Shown here: positions 1-8,718 of the stretch, in pieces
Layout: every line of letters starts with the position of its first letter
Position numbering within the stretch: position 1 is the stretch's first letter
Source of the DNA: Campylobacter concisus
GTDB lineage: Bacteria; Campylobacterota; Campylobacteria; Campylobacterales; Campylobacteraceae
NCBI RefSeq assembly: GCF_002913715.1
Contig: NZ_PPCE01000010.1
Location: 1-64,000, forward strand
Reading direction: 5' to 3'
DNA length: 64,000 nucleotides
Notes under the pieces: model-generated
Database searches by the model: none
The model's input: only the letters and a program-made list of their open reading frames with translations
Told to the model about the DNA's origin: nothing
Program-made: the position numbers and the translations under genes

Positions 1-335
1 ATTTTATCAAGGTAGTAAATAAGGTTAATTTTTAATAGAAAATTCTTATAAGTATAAAAAATTCTTAAATTTTATAGATAATTTTTATCAAGAAAGGCTT
101 AAGAAATCTAAAATAAATTTTGCTTTTTAGTATTTAGAATTATTTTTATAAACACTCTTAAGTAAATTATGAAAAAATTTTATAAATTTTAAACAAGATA
201 GAGCAAAACTCTTGGATCTAATAGAAGTGTCATATAAATTTATTAGACGCCCTTGAAGGCAAAAATGGAAAATTCATTCATGCAAATACTATCTTTTTTC
301 ATATTTTTTAGTCTTAGACTTACGTTGGTGTCTTG
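1..335. other. AT-rich stretch without an intact gene
   Basis: I see no credible intact coding region, RNA gene or repeat here. The minus strand between about 315 and 247 reads a short open stretch ending in a stop, which might be the far C-terminal tail of the adjacent DUF2625 pseudogene in yet another frame, but this is too short to be sure of. Confidence 0.4.
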
Positions 336-906
336 TCAAAGTATCGGCAGTAGTACAAATATCATCCTATCAAGGCTAAAATTTTTCACATCTTCACGCC
401 AGCCGTCCCAGCGGTAAAGCTCGCAAAATTTAGATATATCGCCGCATAGCGCCCAGTAAAAACTACGAGTAGCCAAGCTGTGCATCTTCCCATTTGCCGC
501 TTGTCTGGCACACAGTAAAAGACGTTGCCAGCTTTGCCACCAAAGGCACCGCCGTTTATCGCGAAAAATCCACTCAAAATATCGTTTGCTACGAGCAAAT
601 TGCTAGACATCTGTCTACCTCGCTAAAGCTTTTGCCAAGGTTAAAGCTATAAATTCCACACTTCACCTGCTCATATCCTGAGCCAAGCAGGCGCAACCAA
701 CCGCCATCTATCACTATGCCGCCACACCCATAAACAAACGCTCCCATCGGCGATCGAGTGGCTACTTGAAACCCAAAAAACTCGCTTTGTGCCCTGCTCT
801 CATCACGCAGTAAAATTTCACCCATTTTTAGCTTATTTAGCCGTTCTTCAACCAAGCTCCCAAGCCCGGCTTATTTGTATCTATAAGCCACCCTAGAGCT
901 CTTATT
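336..906 (-). pseudogene. DUF2625-family protein, frameshifted remnant
   Basis: Three reading frames on the minus strand together spell one recognisable DUF2625 protein. Around 905-860 one frame gives an LIDTNKPG-type N-terminus. From 855 a second frame gives VATRSPMGAF, GGIVIDGGWLRLLGSG and SFNLGKSFSE. From 610 a third frame gives LLVANDILSGFFAINGG and GNVFYCVPDK. Near 485-395 a further shift is needed to read WALCGDISKFCELYRWDGW, the conserved C-terminal block. At least three frameshifts separate these pieces, and the expected start position reads ATA with an in-frame stop just upstream. The family is named from memory of its conserved motifs and its function is unknown. The gene is almost certainly dead. 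It sits downstream of fabI on the same strand. Confidence 0.75.
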
Positions 907-983
907 GCGTACCGTTACAATAAATTTAATGAAATTTAAAAGAAGAATTTGGCGAGTCACCCCACCAAATTTGTATTAGTAGA

Positions 984-2107
<1,124 letters not shown>

Positions 2108-2788
2108 TCAGCGAGATGACGCGCTAATAAGTTCCAAGAAACCAGAAGCGTCCCAGCTTGCCGTACCTACTAGTACTCCGTCGCAGTTTTTAATACCCGC
2201 TATCTCGCCGATATTTGCGACATTTACGCTTCCGCCGTAAAGTAGCGGCGCGCTCGTCTGCTCGCGGATGAAATTTAAAACATTCTCAATTTGCTCCGCG
2301 CTAGCGCTCTTGCCCGTGCCTATCGCCCAGACGGGCTCGTAGGCGATCAGCAGCCGCTCGTAGCCAAGGTCGATATTTTTTAGCTGTTCCGCCAAAAACT
2401 CCTTCGTGCCGCCAGCTTCGTTCACGCTCAAATTTTCGCCAATGCAGTAGACGATCTGCCAGCCCGCCTTTACGGCAAAATCAAATTTAGCTCGCAAAAG
2501 CTCCTCGCTCTCGCCAAGCTCGCGTCGTTCGGAGTGCCCGATCAGCACGCTTTTTACGCCAAACTCGTCCAGCATCGCCTTACCGATCTCTCCGGTGTGA
2601 GCGCCGCTTTCGCATGGGTAGAAATTTTGCGCGCCGAGTTTAAATTTATGAGCCGCGCCATCAAGCGCGCTAAACGGGGGGAATACCGTCACGTCGTCGT
2701 TTGCGCTTAAATTTGCGTCTAAAATTTCAGCGTATTTAGCAAAGCTAGCTCTCGTGTGATTGCACTTCAAATTTGCTAAAAACCTCAC
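2108..2788 (-). CDS. tpiA: triosephosphate isomerase
   Basis: TpiA interconverts dihydroxyacetone phosphate and glyceraldehyde-3-phosphate. In Campylobacter it mainly serves gluconeogenesis, since these bacteria usually lack phosphofructokinase. The 226-aa product has the N-terminal lysine of [11 protein letters not shown] (Lys8), catalytic His85 in GHSERRE, catalytic Glu151 in [15 protein letters not shown] and a C-terminal LLYGGSV phosphate loop. It is shorter than E. coli TpiA (255 aa), as is usual for Campylobacter. The start codon is GTG, whose GTGA overlaps the pgk stop by 4 bp, which implies translational coupling. DNA composition is G+C-rich like its neighbours. Confidence 0.94.
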   Translation of the reverse strand: MRFLANLKCNHTRASFAKYAEILDANLSANDDVTVFPPFSALDGAAHKFKLGAQNFYPCESGAHTGEIGKAMLDEFGVKSVLIGHSERRELGESEELLRAKFDFAVKAGWQIVYCIGENLSVNEAGGTKEFLAEQLKNIDLGYERLLIAYEPVWAIGTGKSASAEQIENVLNFIREQTSAPLLYGGSVNVANIGEIAGIKNCDGVLVGTASWDASGFLELISASSR

Positions 2789-3987
2789 TCCGCAGCCTTT
2801 CTAAGCGGTTTTATGCCAGGTAGCTCCTTGCCCTCGATAAGCTCCAAGCTAGCACCTCCGCCCGTGGAGATAAAGGTCATCTCGTCGGCGTCTCCCGCGC
2901 GCTCGACGACGTCGGCCGTATCGCCGCCGCCAACGACCGTAGTCGCGTGAGTGTCGATGATAGCGTGGCTCATTTTGATGCTACCTTTGCTAAATTTATC
3001 CATCTCAAAAACGCCCATCGGCCCGTTCCACCAGATGGTTTGCGCGTCGGCGATGACCTCTTTAAAGAGCCTAATCGACGCCGGTCCGATATCTAGCCCC
3101 ATCCAGCCGCTAGGTATTTCTTGGGCAGGGACAAATTTCACGGCGCTTTCGGCCGAAAAGGTCTGAGCCGCGACGACGTCTACTGGCAGGTAAATTTTAA
3201 CGCCGAGCTCCCTGCCCTTGCGTAAAATTTCGCGCGCGTCCTCGATGAGATCCTCTTCGAGCAGCGAATTTCCGATATTTTCACCCATTGATTTTAAAAA
3301 CGTAAACGCCATACCGCCGCCGATTATCAGCTTATCCACGCGCGGAAGCAGGTTGTGTAGGGCTTGTAGCTTGCCGCTTACCTTACTGCCGCCAACGACC
3401 GCCACAAACGGGCGCGCAGGGTGTTTGATGAGATTTTGAGCAAAATTTATCTCTTTTTGTAGCAAAAATCCCGCCGCTTTGTGCTTCTCGTCGTAAAATT
3501 TAGTGATCGCTTCAACCGATGCGTGCGCCCTGTGGCAGACGCCAAACGCGTCGTTTATATAAAATTCACCAAATTCTGAAAGCTCTTTTGCTAAAGCTTC
3601 GTCATTTTTTGTTTCGCCCTTTTCAAAGCGCAAATTTTCAAGAAGTAAAATTTCGCCCGGTTTTAGCGCAGCGACTTTGGCTTTGGCGTCCGCGCCGACG
3701 ACGTCCTCGGCAAATATCACGTCTCTATCAAGCAGCCTTGAAAGTCTCTTTGCCACACCTCGCAGCGAAAATTTCTCCTCGAAGCCGTTTTTAGGGCGCC
3801 CTAGGTGGCTAGCCAAAACCACGCTGCAGCCGTTATCTAGGCAGTAGCGGATCGTAGGGATCGCCGAGCGGATACGGCGGTCGTCGGTGATGTTTAAAAA
3901 CTCGTCCATCGGCACGTTAAAATCGCACCTAACAAATACTTTCGCGCCGCCGAGCTCAAGGTCGTTTATCGATAAAATTTCACTCAT
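2785..3987 (-). CDS. pgk: phosphoglycerate kinase
   Basis: Pgk transfers phosphate between 1,3-bisphosphoglycerate and ADP in glycolysis/gluconeogenesis. The 400-aa length is standard. Visible signatures are the N-terminal [10 protein letters not shown] motif with following R-R-I-R-S substrate-binding residues, SHLGRPK, the [10 protein letters not shown] nucleotide-domain motif, NGPMGVFE and the C-terminal glycine-rich STGGGASLE. The ATG start follows an AAAGGGTG ribosome-binding site, 16 bp after the gapA stop. It overlaps tpiA by 4 bp. The order gapA-pgk-tpiA-fabI is the same as I recall from C. jejuni, so the locus is ancestral even though its base composition is unusual here. Confidence 0.95.
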   Translation of the reverse strand: MSEILSINDLELGGAKVFVRCDFNVPMDEFLNITDDRRIRSAIPTIRYCLDNGCSVVLASHLGRPKNGFEEKFSLRGVAKRLSRLLDRDVIFAEDVVGADAKAKVAALKPGEILLLENLRFEKGETKNDEALAKELSEFGEFYINDAFGVCHRAHASVEAITKFYDEKHKAAGFLLQKEINFAQNLIKHPARPFVAVVGGSKVSGKLQALHNLLPRVDKLIIGGGMAFTFLKSMGENIGNSLLEEDLIEDAREILRKGRELGVKIYLPVDVVAAQTFSAESAVKFVPAQEIPSGWMGLDIGPASIRLFKEVIADAQTIWWNGPMGVFEMDKFSKGSIKMSHAIIDTHATTVVGGGDTADVVERAGDADEMTFISTGGGASLELIEGKELPGIKPLRKAAE

Positions 3988-4003
3988 TTTTCACCCTTTA
4001 AAT

Positions 4004-5002
4004 TTACTTCGTAGCTACGATCTTAGCTAGGTCTACAAGCCTTGTCGAGTAACCCCACTCGTTGTCGTACCACGCAAAGACCTTTACCATATCATCAGCG
4101 ATGACCTGCGTAGTGTCGCTAGCCACGATGCTGCTGTATGCGCTCGTGCAAAAGTCGCTACTAACCCTATAATCGTCATCGACGAATAAAATTCCCTTCA
4201 AATTCGACTCGGCAGCCGCTCTAAACGCCTCGTTTATCTCCTCTTTGCTAGCCGGCCTTTTTAAAACCGCCGTTAGATCGACCATAGAAACGTTTGCTAC
4301 CGGTACGCGCACGCTTTGTCCGTGCATCTTGCCGTTTAGCTCGGGAAGTACTTTTGCGATCGCTTTTGCCGCTCCGGTGGTCGTAGGCCCGATATTTAGG
4401 GCCGCAGCGCGCGAGCGGCGGAAGTCTTTAGCCTTTACGTCTACTAGGCTCTGTCCGTTCGTATAAGCGTGGATCGTGGTCATCAGCCCTTTTACGATGC
4501 CGAATTTATCGTTTAGCACCTTTGCGACGGGCGCTAGGCCGTTTGTGGTGCAGCTTGCGTTTGAGACGATCGCTTCGCCTGCGTATTTATCATCGTTTAC
4601 GCCGACTACAAACGTCGCCGTGTCGTCTTTTGCCGGAGCGCTCATGACGACTTTTTTGATGCCGCGAGCTAGATAAGGCTCGCATTTTTCAGTGGTCAAA
4701 AACTTGCCCGTACACTCCAAAACCACGTCTGCGCCGTAGTCTGCGTAGCTAAGCTCGTTTAGATCTCTTGTTGAAAAAACTCTTATCTTTTTGCCGTTTA
4801 CTTCTATAAAATCGTCGCTTATCACCTTAACGTCTTGCTTAAATTCGCCGTGCACGCTGTCGTATTTGAGCAGATAGCGCGTCATGTCGCGCGTCGCCGT
4901 GTCGTTGATAGCGACAAGCTCAACGTCGTCTCGCTCTAAAATAATACGAGCAGCGCACCTGCCGATACGCCCGAAGCCGTTTATTGCTACTTTAACTGAC
5001 AT
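4004..5002 (-). CDS. gapA: glyceraldehyde-3-phosphate dehydrogenase, type I
   Basis: GapA oxidises and phosphorylates glyceraldehyde-3-phosphate using NAD(P)+. Starting at the ATG of MSVKVAINGFGRIGR gives 332 residues, the normal length. A longer in-frame reading to 5068 adds 22 hydrophobic residues that no GAPDH has and that would cover the promoter. The chosen ATG follows AAAGGAGCTAAG. Catalytic Cys151 lies in SNASCTTN and His178 in TTIHAY. GapA heads the minus-strand operon with pgk and tpiA and is divergent from nadD. The DNA is G+C-rich: 36 of 60 bases at 4381-4440 by hand count. Confidence 0.95.
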   Translation of the reverse strand: MSVKVAINGFGRIGRCAARIILERDDVELVAINDTATRDMTRYLLKYDSVHGEFKQDVKVISDDFIEVNGKKIRVFSTRDLNELSYADYGADVVLECTGKFLTTEKCEPYLARGIKKVVMSAPAKDDTATFVVGVNDDKYAGEAIVSNASCTTNGLAPVAKVLNDKFGIVKGLMTTIHAYTNGQSLVDVKAKDFRRSRAAALNIGPTTTGAAKAIAKVLPELNGKMHGQSVRVPVANVSMVDLTAVLKRPASKEEINEAFRAAAESNLKGILFVDDDYRVSSDFCTSAYSSIVASDTTQVIADDMVKVFAWYDNEWGYSTRLVDLAKIVATK

Positions 5003-5017
5003 CTTAGCTCCTTTTGA

Positions 5018-5023
5018 TATAAT
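5018..5023 (+). promoter_or_regulatory. predicted -10 element for nadD-rsfS
   Basis: TATAAT preceded by TGA on the plus strand, 58 bp upstream of the nadD start. No strong -35 is visible, which is normal for Campylobacter sigma-70 promoters. It lies next to the divergent gapA -10 candidate, so the two promoters would overlap. Confidence 0.5.
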
Positions 5024-5031
5024 TACGCCTA

Positions 5032-5037
5032 ATTCTA
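5032..5037 (-). promoter_or_regulatory. predicted -10 element for gapA operon
   Basis: On the minus strand TAGAAT follows a TTTTTTG run (extended TG-type context) about 30 bp upstream of the gapA ATG. Start-site spacing is plausible. No clear -35 box is seen. Confidence 0.4.
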
Positions 5038-5081
5038 CAAAAAAGAATTTTAAAACAAATATAAACAAGGCACTTTAATAG

Positions 5082-5963
5082 ATGAAGTTAGCACTTTTTG
5101 GCGGGAGCTTTGATCCGGTTCATTTAGGACACGATAGCATTGTGAAAATGGCACTAAGTAGCCTAGATATCGACAAGCTCATCATCATGCCAACTTTTAT
5201 AAGTCCCTTTAAGAGCGAATTTTCAGCTCCGCCAGAGCTTCGCCTAAAGTGGATAAGAGAAATTTGGGGCGGCCTAGAGAAGGTCGAGATCTCAGACTAT
5301 GAGATAAATTTGGCTCGCCCAGTGCCTACCATAGAGACGGTTAAGTATTTGTATGAGAAATTTAAGATAGAAAAATTTTATCTCATAATAGGTGCGGACC
5401 ACCTAGCCACGCTTAATAAGTGGCATGGCTACGAGGAGCTAAAAAGCTTAGTGCAGTTTGTGATCGCCAAGCGCAATCACATAGAAATTCCACGTAATCT
5501 ACAAAAAATGGACGTGCACGTGGACGTTAGCTCGTCGCAGATCAGGCACCAAAAGGGGCTTGATGAGCTGCCTAGCAAGATAAAAGATGAAATTATAAAT
5601 TTTTACCAAGGATTAAAGATGCAAGAGAGATCGATGCAAGAGCGCACCGAAAGTATAGTTAAGGTTTTAGATGCAAAAAAGGCTGAAGAGATACAAGTGT
5701 TTGATATGAGTGGAGATGATTATTTCGTAAAAGCCGTAGTTATCGCTACCACGCTTGGCGAGAGGCACGCTTACTCGCTGGCTGAGGATCTAAAAGAGGA
5801 GCTTAAGCCTATTGGAGAGAAATTTATAGGCACGGAGAGCTCGCCTGATTGGATCGTGATGGACCTTGGCGACATCTTGATACATCTTTTAAGCCCAGCT
5901 TACAGGGCAAAATACAACATCGAAGAGTTTTTGCAAAAGCTAAAAACTAGCAAAGAGTCTTAA
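5082..5963 (+). CDS. nadD: fused nicotinate-nucleotide adenylyltransferase and ribosomal silencing factor
   Basis: One uninterrupted 293-codon frame carries two proteins that are normally separate. Residues 1-179 are NadD, which makes deamido-NAD from nicotinate mononucleotide and ATP. It has GGSFDPVHLGH (7-17) and the SSSQIR motif near 150. Residues 180-293 are RsfS (RsfA/Iojap), which binds ribosomal protein uL14 and blocks subunit joining. They show DMSG, ATTLGERHA, SPDWIVMDLGDILIHLL and a short C-terminal tail. Met180 (ATG at 5619) is preceded by AAGGATTAAAG, a usable ribosome-binding site, so RsfS might also be made alone. The tail overlaps the convergent next gene by 17 bp. From here onward the DNA returns to AT-rich composition. 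Confidence 0.9.
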   Translation: MKLALFGGSFDPVHLGHDSIVKMALSSLDIDKLIIMPTFISPFKSEFSAPPELRLKWIREIWGGLEKVEISDYEINLARPVPTIETVKYLYEKFKIEKFYLIIGADHLATLNKWHGYEELKSLVQFVIAKRNHIEIPRNLQKMDVHVDVSSSQIRHQKGLDELPSKIKDEIINFYQGLKMQERSMQERTESIVKVLDAKKAEEIQVFDMSGDDYFVKAVVIATTLGERHAYSLAEDLKEELKPIGEKFIGTESSPDWIVMDLGDILIHLLSPAYRAKYNIEEFLQKLKTSKES

Positions 5964-6930
5964 CAAAAACAAGCGATGAGCAAATAAGCCATAAAAATAT
6001 AAAAAATGCTAGCAAAAATGGCTTTTTGCCCGTCGCTTTAAAAATGCTTCTATCTATCCCAAACCCCAAAGCACACATCGCGACGCAAAGGCAAATGCTA
6101 GCTGCTAGCTTTAAAATTTGCACCAAATTTTCAGGGAAAAATGGCAAAGATCTAACGCAGATCGCCACTAAGAAAAATAGCGCAAACCATGGTATGCTCT
6201 TTAGCTTTGAGCCGCCGCTATTTTGGCTTAAATTTAAGAAATTTAGCAAAAACAAAAATGGTACTAGCATGATGACACGAAGCATTTTTATGATGACGGC
6301 GGTGCTGCTTGCTGTGCTATCAAATGCTGCTGAGGCTGCGACTACATGGGCTACCTCATGAAGTGAGCCACCGATAAAAAAGCCGGTTTGGTGTGGCGTG
6401 AGAGCTAGAAATTTAGCGATAAATGGATAGATAAACATACCAATCGTCCCAAAGAGCACCACCGTGCAAATGGCGATAGCAAGCTTGTTTGCGTCTGCTT
6501 TTATCTCATTTTGAGTAGCCATAACAGCAGCTGCGCCGCATATGCTTGCCCCTGAGCCAATGAGCACGGCACTATCTTTGCTAAGCCCCAAAGCCTTAGC
6601 GGTAAAAAGTGCAAAACAAAAGGTCGCAAAGACCATAAAAGCTGCATATATCACGCCAAGAGTGCCGACACTTGCGATCTCGCTAAGGCTTATGTTAAAG
6701 CCAAAAAGTATGATGCCTAGCCTTAAAATTTGCTTCCCAGCGATCGCTACGACGCCACTAGATTTTAAAATTTGTGTCTGTTTGGTGAAAAGATTTGCAA
6801 AAATGGCGCCTAAAATGATAGAGATAATGAGCGGGCTGGTGTGAAATTTAGCTAAAATCGTGTTTGAGAGCGCAAAAGAAATGGCAGAGATCAGCGCTAA
6901 AACAAGCACAGCAAGAAATTTATGAGACAT
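5947..6930 (-). CDS. YeiH/UPF0324 family putative sulfate-type exporter
   Basis: The 327-aa product is an inner-membrane protein with about ten hydrophobic segments across its whole length. It matches the YeiH (UPF0324, Cons_hypoth698) family as I know it. Recognisable pieces are the early SPLIISIILGAIFANL, LRLGIILFGFNISLSEI, the SGASICGAAAVMA motif near the middle and GFFIGGSLHEVAHVVAA. Family members are annotated as putative sulfate exporters, with little direct evidence of substrate. The ATG start is at 6930. It is a single gene convergent with nadD-rsfS and divergent from the sugar transferase at 7034. Confidence 0.88.
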   Translation of the reverse strand: MSHKFLAVLVLALISAISFALSNTILAKFHTSPLIISIILGAIFANLFTKQTQILKSSGVVAIAGKQILRLGIILFGFNISLSEIASVGTLGVIYAAFMVFATFCFALFTAKALGLSKDSAVLIGSGASICGAAAVMATQNEIKADANKLAIAICTVVLFGTIGMFIYPFIAKFLALTPHQTGFFIGGSLHEVAHVVAASAAFDSTASSTAVIIKMLRVIMLVPFLFLLNFLNLSQNSGGSKLKSIPWFALFFLVAICVRSLPFFPENLVQILKLAASICLCVAMCALGFGIDRSIFKATGKKPFLLAFFIFLWLICSSLVFVKTLC

Positions 6931-6977
6931 ATTTTAACCTTAATCTATTTTTTAAAAATGCAATTAGCACGTTTGGG

Positions 6978-7000
6978 TATAATTGGACGAATTTTATAAT
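6978..7000 (+). promoter_or_regulatory. predicted promoter for the initiating sugar transferase
   Basis: Two TATAAT hexamers lie on the plus strand at 6978-6983 and 6995-7000, about 50 and 34 bp upstream of the ATG at 7034. Either could serve as the -10. The -35 region is a T/A-rich run without a consensus box. An AAAGGGATAG ribosome-binding site follows. Confidence 0.45.
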
Positions 7001-7033
7001 GCAAATTTAAAATAAAGATAAAGGGATAGGCCT

Positions 7034-7969
7034 ATGATCATCCTTGGCGAAAAATATACTTTTACCAGCCTAGAACTAGAAAAGCTTAGAAAGAAATTTG
7101 GTCAAGTAAATTTTTTATCCCATGAAAATAGCGACGCAAAAGCCTTGCGAAGTGCGCTAGAAAATCTAATAAAATCAGGCGATCAAAGACTGATCGTACT
7201 AAATACCGCAAAGCCAGTCGATAGTAAATTAGTTAGATTTCTCACGCTTTTGCAGTTTAAAACGAAGTATAAAAAGATAAAATTTCTAAACGTAGAGAAT
7301 TTTTTAGAAATTTATCTGCACAAATGTTATATCCCAGAAAATGGGGAAAATCTTAATTTTTTAGATGAGATAAGGCCTTATGGTGCTTTTGATTACGCAC
7401 TGAAGCGAATGATCGATTATACTAGCTGCTTGATACTTTTCATCTTGCTTTTTTGCCTAAAATTTTATGTAAAAAGAAAGATAGACGAGCAATCGCCTGG
7501 AAGCCTTTACTTTTTACAAAGTAGAGTTGGGCTAGACAACAAGGAATTTGAGTGCATAAAATTTCGCTCGATGATGGAAGATGCCGAGAAAGATGGGGCA
7601 AAATTTGCTAGTGAAAATGATGAGAGAGTGTTTGAGTTTGGCGAATTTATGCGAAAAACTCGTATAGACGAGGTGCCGCAGTGTATAAATGTCTTTCGAG
7701 GACAAATGCATCTGATAGGTCCAAGGCCTGAGCGAAGACACTGGATAAATTTCTTTGAAAAAGAGATCCCTTACTACAATGAACGCCACATCGTTCGCCC
7801 AGGGATAACTGGCTGGGCACAGGTAAACTACCCTTATGGCTCAAATACACACGACGCCAAACAAAAACTCATGTATGATCTTTATTACATCAAACACTGG
7901 TCACTTTGGCTGGATATAAAGATCATAGTAAAAACCATTGCAATAGTATTTGAGAAAAGGGGAGTTTAG
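7034..7969 (+). CDS. initiating undecaprenyl-phosphate sugar-phosphate transferase
   Basis: This protein probably loads the first sugar phosphate onto undecaprenyl phosphate at the cytoplasmic face of the inner membrane. The 311-aa product has an unassigned N-terminal segment of about 125 residues, one hydrophobic segment near 130-147, then a bacterial sugar transferase domain (PF02397). That domain shows KFRSM-x-x-DAE, RKTRIDEVPQ, LIGPRPERR and RPGITGWAQVNYPYG. It is a monotopic/single-span type, not a long WbaP with four extra helices. It stands alone on the plus strand, converging with the glycan cluster 6 bp away. It is therefore a good candidate to start the glycan that cluster finishes. 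The sugar specificity cannot be read from sequence. Confidence 0.88.
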   Translation: MIILGEKYTFTSLELEKLRKKFGQVNFLSHENSDAKALRSALENLIKSGDQRLIVLNTAKPVDSKLVRFLTLLQFKTKYKKIKFLNVENFLEIYLHKCYIPENGENLNFLDEIRPYGAFDYALKRMIDYTSCLILFILLFCLKFYVKRKIDEQSPGSLYFLQSRVGLDNKEFECIKFRSMMEDAEKDGAKFASENDERVFEFGEFMRKTRIDEVPQCINVFRGQMHLIGPRPERRHWINFFEKEIPYYNERHIVRPGITGWAQVNYPYGSNTHDAKQKLMYDLYYIKHWSLWLDIKIIVKTIAIVFEKRGV

Positions 7970-7974
7970 CCTAT

Positions 7975-8718
7975 TTATTTTTTGTATTTAGTTACCCCAT
8001 TGTAGGCGTAAAATACAAAATAATATAAGCTTTTTAAAAAGCTTAGCTTCTCTATATCTCTATAAATTTTCCACTGGTATTTGGCTGCTTTTACCTTGTT
8101 TGAAGATACTGAATTTTTACGAATTCTATAGGTAGCCAGTGGCTCCGAAATACCCTTAGTCTCGCCAATAAGCTTTAATATTTTCAACCACAACCCATAA
8201 TCTTGTCTTTTTAAGATCAGTGGCATATATTGTTTACCTATTTTTTTTGTGTCATATATTGCAGTTAAGCATCCCACACTGCATGTTTTTAACATATCAA
8301 AATATGAAATTTTATCTTTTGTGATAAAAACACCTAAGTGTTCATTATCCTCTCCAACAAGCCTATACGAACTATATGTAAAAGCCAGATCATTATTATG
8401 CATAAAATTTATTTGAGTTTCAAGTTTGTTTGGCAGCCACACATCATCAGAGTCTAAAAAAGCTATATATCTACCACTTGCAGCTTCTATAGCCGTATTT
8501 CTAGCCACAGCTGGACCGCTATTTTTTTGTAATTTTATTAATTTTATACGGCCATCGCTATCAACATACTTTGTTATTATCTTATTTGAATCATCTGGCG
8601 AACAATCATCTACAATTATTAGCTCCCAGTTAGAATATGTTTGCGCCAGAACGGACTCTATTGACTCTATAATAAATTTTTCAGAGTCATATGACGGCAT
8701 AATAATAGTAACGCTCAT
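7975..8718 (-). CDS. family 2 glycosyltransferase
   Basis: The 247-aa product is a GT-A fold glycosyltransferase. Its N-terminus reads VTIIMPSYDSEKFI, followed by QTYSNWELIIVDDCSPDDS, GPAVARNTAI and the metal-binding FLDSDDVW near residue 90. No membrane anchor is evident, so it probably works at the cytoplasmic side of the membrane on a lipid-linked acceptor. It is the last gene of the minus-strand glycan cluster and overlaps the preceding sulfatase-family gene by 4 bp. Donor and acceptor are unknown. Confidence 0.88.
   Translation of the reverse strand: MSVTIIMPSYDSEKFIIESIESVLAQTYSNWELIIVDDCSPDDSNKIITKYVDSDGRIKLIKLQKNSGPAVARNTAIEAASGRYIAFLDSDDVWLPNKLETQINFMHNNDLAFTYSSYRLVGEDNEHLGVFITKDKISYFDMLKTCSVGCLTAIYDTKKIGKQYMPLILKRQDYGLWLKILKLIGETKGISEPLATYRIRKNSVSSNKVKAAKYQWKIYRDIEKLSFLKSLYYFVFYAYNGVTKYKK

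Noticed and set aside
2676-2681. Run of six G (plus strand) in tpiA as a phase-variation tract
   Set aside because: Six bases is too short for typical Campylobacter phase variation and the gene is an intact housekeeping gene.
2951-3794. Several plus-strand open frames opposite pgk
   Set aside because: They are antisense shadows of a conserved, G+C-rich gene. They have no ribosome-binding sites and no recognisable protein motif.
5003-5068. N-terminal extension of GapA by 22 residues
   Set aside because: The extension is hydrophobic, absent from the family and overlaps the promoter and ribosome-binding site. The ATG at 5002 fits the family start.
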